In this document: one piece after another, positions 42,589-50,836 of the stretch
Layout: every line of letters starts with the position of its first letter
How positions within the stretch are numbered: the stretch's first letter is position 1
Assembly (NCBI RefSeq): GCF_900112425.1
Contig: NZ_FOLP01000001.1
Coordinates: 124,001 to 188,000 of the forward strand
DNA from: Variovorax sp. OK212
GTDB taxonomy: Bacteria > Pseudomonadota > Gammaproteobacteria > Burkholderiales > Burkholderiaceae_C
Reading direction: 5' to 3'
DNA length: 64,000 nucleotides
Made by a program: the position numbers and the translations under genes
Notes under the pieces: generated by a model
What the model saw: the letters and a program-made list of their open reading frames with translations, nothing else
Database searches by the model: none
Told to the model about the DNA's origin: nothing

Positions 42589-43278
42589 ATGCCTGTCAAT
42601 GCCGTTCCCGCCAAGCCGGCCCGCGCCGCCCAGAAGGGCCAGCAGACCAAGGCCGTGATCGTCGACGCCGCACTGGCGCTGGCCGCGCAGATCGGCCTGG
42701 AAGGCCTGTCGATCGGCGCCGTGGCCGAGATCACCAAGATGAGCAAGTCGGGCGTTTTCGCCCACTTCGGCTCGCGCGAGGAACTGCAGATTTCCGTGGT
42801 GCGCGAGTACCACGCCCGTTTCGAGCAGGAAGTGTTCTTTCCTGCCCTCAAGGCGCCGCGCGGCCTCCCGCGCCTTCGCGCCATGTTCGCCAACTGGATG
42901 AAGCGCACCTCGACCGAGATCGACTCGGGCTGCATCTACATCAGCGGCGCCTCCGAATTCGACGACCGTCCGGGCCCCGTGCGCGACGCGCTGGTGGAGT
43001 CGGTCAGCATCTGGCAGGCCGCCGTGCTGCGTGCCATCGTGCAGTCGCAGACCGAAGGCCATCTGCGCGCCGATGCCGACGAGCGCCAGGTGGCGTTCGA
43101 GATCCACGGGCTGATCCTCGCGCTGCACTACGAGGCGCGCTTCCTGCAGGTGCCCGGCTCCATCGGCCGCGCCAACGTCGGCTTCGACAACATCCTGGCG
43201 CGCAGCGCCACGCCCGCCGCGCCGAAGGCCGATGCCGCCGCGCCGGCCGCCGGCCGCCGCCTCAAGCCCGTGCGCTGA
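42589..43278 (+). CDS. TetR-family regulator of the acyl-CoA cluster
   Basis: A 229-residue TetR protein. The N-terminus is basic and Ala-rich. The HTH spans about 22-70 (AVIVDAALALAAQIGLEGLSIGAVAEITKMSKSGVFAHFGSREELQISVV). The C-terminal dimer/effector domain contains RLRAMFANWMKRTSTEIDSGCIYISGASEFDDRPGPVRDAL, characteristic of a TetR_C subfamily next to fatty-acid genes in Burkholderiales. A palindromic operator sits immediately upstream. It probably represses the following acyl-CoA dehydrogenase operon and responds to an acyl-CoA. Confidence 0.9.
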   Translation: MPVNAVPAKPARAAQKGQQTKAVIVDAALALAAQIGLEGLSIGAVAEITKMSKSGVFAHFGSREELQISVVREYHARFEQEVFFPALKAPRGLPRLRAMFANWMKRTSTEIDSGCIYISGASEFDDRPGPVRDALVESVSIWQAAVLRAIVQSQTEGHLRADADERQVAFEIHGLILALHYEARFLQVPGSIGRANVGFDNILARSATPAAPKADAAAPAAGRRLKPVR

Positions 43279-43372
43279 GGCAGGCGCGCCCCGCTTTCGC
43301 TTTCCCGTTTTTTCCGTTTTCGTTCTTCCCCCTTTTTCTTTTTCTATCTAGCTTCGACCAGGAGAGTTCCGG

Positions 43373-45169
43373 ATGCCTACCTACAACCCACCCGTGCGCG
43401 ACATGCAATTCGTGCTGCACGAAGTGCTCAACGTCGCCGAGGAACTCAAGGCGCTGCCGGCCCATGCCGAGACCGATGCCGACACCATCAACGCGGTGAT
43501 CGAAGAGGCCGGCAAGTTCGCCGCCGAAGTGACGTTCCCGCTGAACATCGGCGGCGACGAAGAAGGCTGCGTGCTCGACAAGGCCACGCACGAAGTCAAG
43601 ACGCCCACCGGCTTCAAGGACGCCTACGCCAAGTACGTCGAAGGCGGCTGGCCCGCGCTGTCGTGCGACCCGGCCTTCGGCGGCCAGGGCCTGCCGTTCG
43701 TGGTGAACCAGTGCCTTTTCGAAATGCTCAACAGCGCCAACCAGGCCTGGACCATGTACCCCGGCCTCTCGCACGGCGCGTACGAAGCGCTCAAGGCGCA
43801 CGGCACCGAAGAACAGAAGAAGACCTACCTGCCCAAGCTCACGAGCGGCGAGTGGACCGGCACCATGTGCCTGACCGAACCCCATTGCGGCACCGACCTG
43901 GGCCTGCTGCGCACCAAGGCCGAGCCGCAGGCCGACGGCACCTACCGCATCACCGGCAGCAAGATCTTCATCTCGGCCGGCGAGCACGACATGACGGACA
44001 ACATCATTCACCTGGTGCTGGCCCGTCTGCCGGACGCGCCCAAGGGCAGCAAGGGCATCAGCCTGTTCGTGGTGCCCAAGTTCCATGTGAAGGCCGACGG
44101 CTCGCTGGGCGAGCGCAACCCGATCTTCTGCGCCGGCCTGGAGCACAAGATGGGCATCCACGGCAACGCCACCGCGCAGATCGTGATCGAAGGCGCCACC
44201 GGCACGCTGGTGGGCGAGCCCAACAAGGGCCTGGCCGCGATGTTCGTGATGATGAACGCCGCGCGCCTGGGCGTGGGCAACCAGTCGCTGGGCCTCACGG
44301 AAGTGGCCTACCAGAACGCGCTGGCCTACGCCAAGGACCGCCTGCAGATGCGCTCGCTGTCGGGCGTGAAGGCCAAGGACAAGGAAGCCGACCCGATCAT
44401 CGTGCACCCCGACGTGCGCAAGATGCTGCTCACCGCCAAGGCGTATGCCGAGGGCGGGCGCGCGCTGCAGATCTTCTGCACGCTGCTGCTCGACAAGGAG
44501 CACAACCACCCCGACGAGAAGGTGCGCAAGGACTCGGGCGAACTGGTCGCGCTGCTCACGCCCATCGTCAAGGCCTTCATCACCGACAACGGCCACATCT
44601 CGACCAACGCCTGCATGCAGGTGTTCGGCGGCCACGGCTTCATCAAGGAATGGGGCATGGAGCAGTTCGTGCGGGACAACCGCATCAACATGATCTATGA
44701 AGGCACCAACACCATCCAGTCGCTGGACCTGCTGGGCCGCAAGGTGCTGGGCAACAACGGCGCGTCGCTGAAGAAGTTCGGCAAGCTGGTGGCCCGCCTG
44801 GTGGAAGAAGAGGGCGTGAACGAGAAGATGTCGGAGTTCATCACGCCCGTGGCCGTGCTGGGCGACCAGCTCACCAAGTTCACCACCGAGATCGGCTTCA
44901 AGGGCTTCCAGAACCCCGACGAAGTGGGCGCCGCCGCGGTGGACTACCTGCGCGTGGCCGGCCACTTCGTGTTCGGCTACCTGTTCGCCCGCATGGCGCA
45001 AGTGGCGCTGCGCGAAATTGCCGCCGGCAACACCGACCCGTTCTACGTGGCCAAGCTGCAGACCGCGCGCTTCTACTTCGCCAAGCTGTTCCCCGAGACC
45101 GCGACGCTGATGCGCACCGCGCGCGCCGGCAGCAAGGTGCTCATGGACACCGACGCGGCGCTGGCATAA
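43373..45169 (+). CDS. Acyl-CoA dehydrogenase (DmdC/long FadE-like)
   Basis: A 598-residue FAD-dependent acyl-CoA dehydrogenase catalysing the first oxidation of beta-oxidation. The N-terminal extension (YNPPVRDMQFVLHEVLNVAEEL) and length near 600 fit the long DmdC-type subfamily. Core motifs: GTMCLTEPHCGTDLGLLRTKA (FAD side), ITGSKIFISAGEHDM, GLEHKMGIHGNATAQIVIEGA, ARLGVGNQSLGLTEVAYQNALAYAKDRLQ, and VFGGHGFIKEWGMEQFVRDNRINMIYEGTNTIQ (about 420-453; catalytic Glu in YEGTN). Preceded by a GGAGAG-type Shine-Dalgarno. It is the first structural gene after tetR. Confidence 0.9.
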   Translation: MPTYNPPVRDMQFVLHEVLNVAEELKALPAHAETDADTINAVIEEAGKFAAEVTFPLNIGGDEEGCVLDKATHEVKTPTGFKDAYAKYVEGGWPALSCDPAFGGQGLPFVVNQCLFEMLNSANQAWTMYPGLSHGAYEALKAHGTEEQKKTYLPKLTSGEWTGTMCLTEPHCGTDLGLLRTKAEPQADGTYRITGSKIFISAGEHDMTDNIIHLVLARLPDAPKGSKGISLFVVPKFHVKADGSLGERNPIFCAGLEHKMGIHGNATAQIVIEGATGTLVGEPNKGLAAMFVMMNAARLGVGNQSLGLTEVAYQNALAYAKDRLQMRSLSGVKAKDKEADPIIVHPDVRKMLLTAKAYAEGGRALQIFCTLLLDKEHNHPDEKVRKDSGELVALLTPIVKAFITDNGHISTNACMQVFGGHGFIKEWGMEQFVRDNRINMIYEGTNTIQSLDLLGRKVLGNNGASLKKFGKLVARLVEEEGVNEKMSEFITPVAVLGDQLTKFTTEIGFKGFQNPDEVGAAAVDYLRVAGHFVFGYLFARMAQVALREIAAGNTDPFYVAKLQTARFYFAKLFPETATLMRTARAGSKVLMDTDAALA

Positions 45170-45224
45170 AAGGCCGCTGATAAAAGCCGCTGTTCTTCCT
45201 CATCCACTCATCCGGGAGCCGATC

Positions 45225-45659
45225 ATGAAAAAAACGCTTGCAGCCCTGTTGTTCACCGCGACCGCCCTCTCGGCCATGGCCCAGAGCACGCCGGTGGGCG
45301 TGTGGCGCAACGTCGACGACAAGACCGGCGAGGTCAAGGCCGAGATCAGCATTGCCGAGACCAACGGCGCGCTGCTCGGGCGCATCGAGAAGGCGCTGGG
45401 CAAGGACGCCAAGCCCGGCGCCACCTGCGATGAATGCAGCGACGACCGCAAGGGCAAGCCCATGGTCGGCCTGGACATCATCCGCGGCGGCAAGAAGGCC
45501 GAGAGCAAGGACGTCTGGGAGGGCGGGAAGATCCTCGACCCCGAGAACGGCAAGGAATACCGCGCGAGCTTCACGCCCATCGACGGCGGCAAGAAGCTCG
45601 AAGTGCGCGGCTACCTGGGCCCCTTCTGGCGCACCCAAACCTGGAACCGTGTTCAATGA
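45225..45659 (+). CDS. Exported DUF2147 protein
   Basis: A 144-residue small secreted protein. Signal peptide KKTLAALLFTATALSAMAQ (cleavage after about residue 19). The mature DUF2147 domain is visible: PVGVWRNVDDKTGEVKAEISIAETNGALLGRIEKAL, VGLDIIRGGKK, WEGGKILDPENGKEYRASFT and RGYLGPFWRTQTWNRV. The CDEC pair near 66-69 could form a disulfide or bind metal. DUF2147 proteins are common next to fatty-acid genes in Burkholderiales; an envelope role is possible but unproven. Confidence 0.9.
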   Translation: MKKTLAALLFTATALSAMAQSTPVGVWRNVDDKTGEVKAEISIAETNGALLGRIEKALGKDAKPGATCDECSDDRKGKPMVGLDIIRGGKKAESKDVWEGGKILDPENGKEYRASFTPIDGGKKLEVRGYLGPFWRTQTWNRVQ

Positions 45660-45671
45660 CCCACCCCCGTT

Positions 45672-45747
45672 GCTGCTCACTTCGTGTAGCAGCCTCCCCC
45701 TCAAGGGTGCAACACCAGCGGCCCGGCAAAGCCGGTTCCGCGGTGTT
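45672..45747. repeat. Two adjacent stem-loops (REP-like intergenic element)
   Basis: Hairpin 1: GCTGCT (45672-45677) pairs with AGCAGC (45688-45693), with CAC/GTG extending the stem. Hairpin 2 (45711-45747) stacks AACACC, GCGG and CCGGC against GCCGG, CCGC and GGTGTT around an AAA loop. I recall similar dispersed elements from Comamonadaceae genomes. Position between DUF2147 and the bifunctional FadB-like gene suggests mRNA processing or stability. Confidence 0.55.
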
Positions 45748-45780
45748 CCCCGAATGAATTCAGAACTTCGAAACCCAGCT

Positions 45781-48216
45781 ATGTCCCGATTTCAAGTGAA
45801 GAAGGTCGCCGTGCTCGGCGCCGGCGTGATGGGCGCGCAGATTGCGGCCCACCTCGTCAACGTGCGCGTGCCGGTCGTGCTGTTCGACCTGGCCGCCAAG
45901 GACGCGACCGGCGCGGTCGCGCAAGGCGCGGCGAAGAACGGCATCGTCACGCGCGCCATCGACAACCTCAAGAAGCTCAGGCCCGCGCCGCTCGGCGACG
46001 TGGCCGACGCGGTGCTGATCGAGCAGGCCAACTACGAAGACGACCTGGCCAAGCTCGGCGAGTGCGACCTCATCATCGAGGCCATTGCAGAGCGCATGGA
46101 CTGGAAGCTCGACCTGTACCGGAAGATCGCGCCGCACGTGGCCAAGCATTCGATCCTGGCCTCGAACACCTCGGGCCTGTCGATCACCAAGCTCAGCGAG
46201 GCACTGCCCGAAGCGCTGAAGCCGCGTTTCTGCGGCATTCACTTCTTCAACCCGCCGCGCTACATGTTCCTGGTGGAACTCATCAACACGCCCACCACGC
46301 AGCCGCAGGTGCTCGACGACCTCGAGGCCTTCGTCACCAGCACGCTCGGCAAGGGCGTGGTGCGCGCGCACGACACGCCCAACTTCATCGCCAACCGCGT
46401 CGGCATTGCCGGCATGCTGGCCACGCTGAAGGAAGTCGAGAAGTTCGGCCTCACGCCCGACGTGGTGGACGACCTCACAGGCAAGAAGCTGGGCCGCGCG
46501 AGCTCGGGCACCTTCCGCACCGCCGACGTGGTGGGCCTGGACACCATGGCCCACGTCGTGAAGACGCTGCAGGACAACCTGGACGCGCAGACCGATCCGT
46601 TCTACGCCAACTTCGCGACGCCGCCGGTGCTCGCCAAGCTGCTGGAGCTGGGCAACCTGGGCCAGAAGGCCAAGGCCGGCTTCTTCAAGAAAGTCGGCCG
46701 CGACATCCTGCGCTTCGACCTGAAGAGCGGCGAGTACGTGCCCGCCGGCGCGAAGGCCGACGAGGTCTACGGCCGCATGCTGAAGAAGCCCGCCGCCGAG
46801 CGCCTGAAGCTGCTGCGCGAGAGCGAAGGGCCGCAGGGCCAGTTCCTGTGGGCGATCCTGCGCGACGGTTTCCACTACGCCGCCGTGCACCTGGGCGACA
46901 TTGCCGAGAGCGCGCGCGACATCGACTTCGCGATGCGCTGGGGCTTCGGCATGAAGCAGGGCCCGTTCGAGCTGTGGCAGGAAGCCGGCTGGGCGCAGGT
47001 GGCCAAGTGGGTGCAGGAAGACATCGACGCGGGCAAGGCGCTGAGCAGCGCGCCGCTGCCGAAGTGGGTGTTCGAAGGCCCAGTGGCCGAGGCCGGTGGC
47101 GTGCACACGCCCGAGGGCTCGTGGAGCGCCTCGCAGAACAAGTTCGTGCCGCAGCGCAAGCTGCCCGTGCATGACCGCCAGCTGTTCCCCGAGAGCGTGC
47201 TGGGCGCCAACGCGCCCGACGCCAACACGGCCGGCACCACGATCAGCGACGAAGGCGACGTGCGCGTGTGGACGCTCGACAAGGAAGGATTCGAGGGAGT
47301 GCTCATCGCGAGCATCCACTCGAAGATGCACGCCATCAGCCCCGATGTGGCCGAGGCGCTGGGCGCCGCGGTGGACCTGGCCGAAGCCGAATACAAGGGC
47401 CTGGTGATCTGGTCGCCCGACGAGATGTTCTCGGTCGGCGCCGACCTGCAGGCGATGCTGCCGGCCTTCGTGGTCGCGGGCATCGGCGCGGTCGAGGGCG
47501 CGGAAGAAGAGCTGCAGAACGTGATGCTCAAGATCCGCTACGCCAACGTGCCGGTGATCTCGGCCGTGCGCGGCATGGCGCTGGGCGGCGGCTGCGAGTT
47601 GGCCGTGCATTCGGCCAGGCGCGTGGCGGCGATGGAAAGCTACATCGGCCTGGTCGAAGTCGGCGTGGGCTTGATCCCCGGCGCGGGCGGCCTGACCTAC
47701 ATCGCGCGCCGCGCGGCGGAGAACGCCGCGGCTTCGACGGGCACCGACCTGCTGCCGTTCCTGACCGAAGGCTTCACCGCCGCCGCGATGGCCAAGGTGG
47801 GCACCGGCGCGCTCGACTCGAAGAAGCTCGGCTACCTGCTCGACAGCGACGTGATCGTGGCGAACAAAGACGAGCTGCTGTACGTGGCGCTGCAGCAGGC
47901 CAAGGCCATGGCCGACGCCGGCTACCGCCCGCCGCTGCGCCGCACCTTCCGCGTGGCGGGGCGCAGCGGTGCCGCGACGATCAAGGGGCAGCTGGTGAAC
48001 ATGCGCGACGGCGGCTTCATCAGCGCGCACGACTTCCACATTGCGAGCCTGATCGCCAACGTGGTGACGGGCGGCGACGTGGACGCGGGCTCGCTCGTGA
48101 CCGAGGAGTACCTGATGACGCTGGAGCGCAAGGCGTTCTGCTCGTTGATCGTGCATCCGAAGACGCAGGAGCGGATCATGGGGATGTTGAGCACGGGGAA
48201 GCCCGTTCGCAACTGA
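45781..48216 (+). CDS. 3-hydroxyacyl-CoA dehydrogenase/enoyl-CoA hydratase (FadN-type domain order)
   Basis: An 811-residue bifunctional beta-oxidation enzyme. The NAD-binding 3-hydroxyacyl-CoA dehydrogenase is N-terminal (KVAVLGAGVMGAQIAAHL near 6-23; ASNTSGLSITKLSEALPE; FCGIHFFNPPRYMFLVE; FIANRVGIAGML), and the crotonase-type hydratase is C-terminal (FSVGADLQAML, VISAVRGMALGGGCELAVHSAR, LIPGAGGLTYI). This order is opposite to E. coli FadB and matches the FadN/HadN type. I used ATG 45781; an in-frame ATG at 45754 lies closer to the upstream repeat. Its partner thiolase is separated from it by a small nuclease gene in a REP-flanked insert. Confidence 0.9.
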   Translation: MSRFQVKKVAVLGAGVMGAQIAAHLVNVRVPVVLFDLAAKDATGAVAQGAAKNGIVTRAIDNLKKLRPAPLGDVADAVLIEQANYEDDLAKLGECDLIIEAIAERMDWKLDLYRKIAPHVAKHSILASNTSGLSITKLSEALPEALKPRFCGIHFFNPPRYMFLVELINTPTTQPQVLDDLEAFVTSTLGKGVVRAHDTPNFIANRVGIAGMLATLKEVEKFGLTPDVVDDLTGKKLGRASSGTFRTADVVGLDTMAHVVKTLQDNLDAQTDPFYANFATPPVLAKLLELGNLGQKAKAGFFKKVGRDILRFDLKSGEYVPAGAKADEVYGRMLKKPAAERLKLLRESEGPQGQFLWAILRDGFHYAAVHLGDIAESARDIDFAMRWGFGMKQGPFELWQEAGWAQVAKWVQEDIDAGKALSSAPLPKWVFEGPVAEAGGVHTPEGSWSASQNKFVPQRKLPVHDRQLFPESVLGANAPDANTAGTTISDEGDVRVWTLDKEGFEGVLIASIHSKMHAISPDVAEALGAAVDLAEAEYKGLVIWSPDEMFSVGADLQAMLPAFVVAGIGAVEGAEEELQNVMLKIRYANVPVISAVRGMALGGGCELAVHSARRVAAMESYIGLVEVGVGLIPGAGGLTYIARRAAENAAASTGTDLLPFLTEGFTAAAMAKVGTGALDSKKLGYLLDSDVIVANKDELLYVALQQAKAMADAGYRPPLRRTFRVAGRSGAATIKGQLVNMRDGGFISAHDFHIASLIANVVTGGDVDAGSLVTEEYLMTLERKAFCSLIVHPKTQERIMGMLSTGKPVRN

Positions 48217-48230
48217 CGCTTGCAAGGACC

Positions 48231-48716
48231 ATGAGCGAAGACCAAGGCGCTGCCGGTCCCCTCTCCCGCTTGCGGGAGAGGGTTAGGGTGAGGGCACGCA
48301 GCCTTCGCGAAACCCCGACCGACGCCGAGGCCCTGCTCTGGTACCACCTGCGCGACCGCCGTCTCGCCGAACACAAGTTCCGGCGCCAGCGCCCGATCGG
48401 CCCGTACTTTGCGGACTTCGCCTGCCTCGAAGCAAAGCTGGTCGTGGAGCTGGACGGTGGCCAGCATGTGGACGCAGCTGCCCACGACGAGAACCGCACA
48501 CGTTTCATCGAAGCCCAGGGCTATCGCGTGTTGCGATTCTGGAACCACGAAGTGCTGACGCAGACAGACGCGGTGCGGGAGCGGATCCTGCGGGCGCTGC
48601 AGGAAGACAGCCCTCACCCCAACCCTCTCCCGCAAGCGGGAGAGGGGGCAAGACAGCAAGCCGCCGTCCCATCGGACGAACGAGCCATACAAGACACCAG
48701 GAATCTCAAGCCATGA
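48231..48716 (+). CDS. DUF559 endonuclease-like protein encoded within an inverted-repeat cassette
   Basis: A 161-residue protein. The core (about 25-125) is a DUF559/Vsr-like PD-(D/E)XK fold: RSLRETPTDAEALLWYHLRDRRL, HKFRRQRPIGPYFADFACLEAKLVVELDGGQH (catalytic-type Asp/Glu cluster), and GYRVLRFWNHEVLTQTDAVRERIL. Both termini are translated REP-like repeats: PLSRLRERVRVRA (about 10-22) and HPNPLPQAGEG (about 129-139). It starts 15 bp after the dehydrogenase/hydratase stop and its TGA overlaps the thiolase ATG, so the insert stays in the operon's reading flow. Role unknown; nuclease action on the repeats themselves is a hypothesis. Confidence 0.8.
   Translation: MSEDQGAAGPLSRLRERVRVRARSLRETPTDAEALLWYHLRDRRLAEHKFRRQRPIGPYFADFACLEAKLVVELDGGQHVDAAAHDENRTRFIEAQGYRVLRFWNHEVLTQTDAVRERILRALQEDSPHPNPLPQAGEGARQQAAVPSDERAIQDTRNLKP
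48258..48295 (+). repeat. Left REP-like arm of the DUF559 cassette
   Basis: Perfect hairpin at 48259-48282 followed by a G-rich tail; translated as PLSRLRERVRVRA in the nuclease frame. Inverted copy at 48610-48647. Confidence 0.75.
48610..48647 (-). repeat. Right REP-like arm of the DUF559 cassette
   Basis: Reverse complement of the left arm with one mismatch; translated as SPHPNPLPQAGEG in the nuclease frame. Confidence 0.75.
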
Positions 48717-49909
48717 AACAAGTCCAAGACGCCTACATCGTCTCCGCCACCCGCACGCCCATCGGCAAGTCGCACCGCGGCTACTTCCGCAACTACCGCC
48801 CCGACGACCTGCTGGCCACCACGCTGCGCGCCGCGCTGGCCGCCGTGCCCAGCCTCGACCCCAAGGCCATCGAAGACATCATCTGCGGCTGCGCCATTCC
48901 CGAGTCGCAGCAAGGCCTGAACGTGGCGCGCATCGGCGCCGTGCTCGCGGGCCTGCCGACCAGCGTCGGCGGCATCACCGTCAACCGCTTCTGCGCATCC
49001 GGCCTCTCGGCCGTGCAGATGGCCGCCGACCGCATCCGCGTGGGCGAGGCCGACGTGATGATCGCGGCCGGTGTCGAGAGCATGAGCATGGTGCCCATGA
49101 TGGGCAATTCGCCTTCGCTCTCGCCCTCGATCTTCGAGCGCGAAGGCGACGTGGGCATTGCCTACGGCATGGGCCTCACGGCCGAGAAGGTCGCGCAGCA
49201 GTGGAAGGTGAGCCGCGAGGCGCAGGACGAATTCGCGCTGGCTTCGCACCAGAAGGCGCTGGCCGCGCAGAAGGCCGGCAAGTTCGCCGACGAGATCACG
49301 CCGATCGAAGTGACCGACCGCACGCCGAACCTGGAGACCGGCGAGTCGATCGCCAAGACGCGCACCGTCAACCTCGACGAAGGCGCGCGCCCCGACACCA
49401 GCATCGAGGGCCTGGCCAAGCTGCGCACCGTGTTCGCCGCGCGCGGCACGGTCACGGCCGGCAACAGCTCGCAGACCTCGGACGGCGCCGGCGCGCTGAT
49501 CCTGGCGAGCGAGAAGGCCGTGAAGCAGTACGGTCTCACGCCGCTCGCGCGCTTCGTGAGCTTCGCCAGCAAGGGCGTGCCGCCCGAGATCATGGGCATC
49601 GGCCCGATCGAGGCCATTCCGGCCGCGCTGCGCTACGCCGGGCTGAAGCACGAGGACATCGACTGGTTCGAGCTCAACGAAGCCTTCGCCGCGCAGTCGC
49701 TCGCCGTCATCAACACGCTGGGGCTCGATCCGTCGAAGGTCAACCCGATGGGTGGCGCCATTGCGCTGGGCCACCCGCTGGGTGCGACCGGTGCCATCCG
49801 CGCGGCCACCGTGGTGCACGCGCTGCGCCGCGAGAACCTGAAGTACGGCATGGTCACGATGTGCGTGGGCATGGGGCAGGGCGCGGCCGGCATCTTCGAG
49901 CGCGTCTGA
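48713..49909 (+). CDS. Acetyl-CoA acyltransferase (thiolase, FadA-like)
   Basis: A 398-residue thiolase cleaving 3-ketoacyl-CoA in beta-oxidation. Active-site Cys94 is in NRFCASGLSA; the C-terminal His is in GGAIALGHPLGATGA and the second Cys in MVTMCVGMGQGAAGIFE. Other signatures: SATRTPIGKSHRG, CGCAIPESQQGLN, AGVESMSMVPM and ELNEAFAAQ. Start ATG 48713 overlaps the DUF559 stop (ATGA). Functionally it belongs with the bifunctional enzyme ending at 48216, from which the nuclease cassette separates it. Confidence 0.93.
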   Translation: MKQVQDAYIVSATRTPIGKSHRGYFRNYRPDDLLATTLRAALAAVPSLDPKAIEDIICGCAIPESQQGLNVARIGAVLAGLPTSVGGITVNRFCASGLSAVQMAADRIRVGEADVMIAAGVESMSMVPMMGNSPSLSPSIFEREGDVGIAYGMGLTAEKVAQQWKVSREAQDEFALASHQKALAAQKAGKFADEITPIEVTDRTPNLETGESIAKTRTVNLDEGARPDTSIEGLAKLRTVFAARGTVTAGNSSQTSDGAGALILASEKAVKQYGLTPLARFVSFASKGVPPEIMGIGPIEAIPAALRYAGLKHEDIDWFELNEAFAAQSLAVINTLGLDPSKVNPMGGAIALGHPLGATGAIRAATVVHALRRENLKYGMVTMCVGMGQGAAGIFERV

Positions 49910-49997
49910 GCATGCTCGCCGCGCGTACTGCAGTGCAGCACGCCGGCGTCCCGCACACGACTGCCCGAGCGCGACCACCGAAGGCACACTGCCGACC

Positions 49998-50831
49998 ATG
50001 ACCCCCACGCACCCCTTCGACAAAGCCCTGGAGCTCCACCACAGCGACATCCGCGTGGGGCACTTCACGGGCATGACCAGCCCCGACTACTGGAACATGG
50101 TCGGGCCCTTCGGCGGCACCACGGCGGCGCTCGCGCTGCAGGCGGTGCTGAGGCATCCCGACCTGCTGGGCGCGCCGATCGCGCTCACGGTGAACTACGC
50201 GGCGGCGCTCGAGGCCGGCGCGTTCGACATCCAGGCCACGGCCGTGCGCACCAACCGCTCGACGCAGCACTGGACGGTGCAGATCACGCAGGCCGGCGCC
50301 AGCGGCGCGCCCCACATGACGACCACCGCCACCGTGATCACCGCGGTGCGCCGCGAGACCTGGGGCGAGAACGACCTGCCGATGCCCGAGGTGCCCAGGG
50401 CCGAGGCGGTCGAGCGGATCACCATCGGCCCGTCGGGCGTGGCCTGGGTGCGCCAGTACGAGATGCGCCCGGTCAGCGGCAGCATTCCCTCGAAGTGGGA
50501 CGGCAGCGGCCACCACAGCGAAAGCCGGCTCTGGCTGCGCGACGCGCAACCCCGGGCGCTGGACTTCACCTCGCTCGCGGCCATGAGCGACCTGTTCTAC
50601 CCGCGAGTGTGGCTGCGCCGCGCCACGCCGGTGCCGGCGGGCACGGTGTCGATCACCACCTACTTCCACGCCAACGCGGCGCAGCTGGCCGAGGTGGGCA
50701 CGGGCTACCTGCTGGGCAGCGCCACGGGGCAGCAGTTCAGCAACGGCTTCTTCGATCAGGCGGCGCAGCTGTGGAGCGAGAGCGGCATGCTGCTCGCCAC
50801 GTCGAACCAGATCGTCTACTACAAGGAGTGA
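49998..50831 (+). CDS. Acyl-CoA thioesterase (double hotdog, TesB-like)
   Basis: A 277-residue thioesterase-superfamily protein with two hotdog halves. The first has WNMVGPFGGTTAALALQAVLRHPDLLG, LTVNYAAALEAGAFDIQATAVRTNRSTQHWTVQI. The second has IPSKWDGSGHHSESRLWLRD and a mid-half region LAAMSDLFYPRVW (active-site-like Asp), VPAGTVSITTYFHANAAQL and QQFSNGFFDQAAQLWSESGMLLATSNQIVYYKE, the usual TesB end. It would hydrolyse acyl-CoA to free acid and CoA, balancing the beta-oxidation cluster. It follows the thiolase by 88 bp and precedes an SDR by 5 bp. Confidence 0.85.
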   Translation: MTPTHPFDKALELHHSDIRVGHFTGMTSPDYWNMVGPFGGTTAALALQAVLRHPDLLGAPIALTVNYAAALEAGAFDIQATAVRTNRSTQHWTVQITQAGASGAPHMTTTATVITAVRRETWGENDLPMPEVPRAEAVERITIGPSGVAWVRQYEMRPVSGSIPSKWDGSGHHSESRLWLRDAQPRALDFTSLAAMSDLFYPRVWLRRATPVPAGTVSITTYFHANAAQLAEVGTGYLLGSATGQQFSNGFFDQAAQLWSESGMLLATSNQIVYYKE

Positions 50832-50836
50832 GCGTC

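Larger units (their letters stand above)
48258..48647. mobile_element. 390-bp REP-like inverted-repeat cassette carrying the DUF559 gene
   Basis: The 38-bp segment 48258-48295 matches the reverse complement of 48610-48647 at 37 positions (A versus G near 48284). Similarity ends sharply on both sides. Each arm contains an 11-bp-stem hairpin (CCCTCTCCCGC-TT-GCGGGAGAGGG) followed by a GGGTGAGGG tail. The geometry resembles a REPIN or a non-autonomous element, but its cargo is a DUF559 nuclease rather than a RAYT transposase. Confidence 0.65.

Noticed and set aside
48258..48647. CRISPR-like or tandem repeat array
   Set aside because: Only two arms in inverted, not direct, orientation with a gene between them; no spacers.
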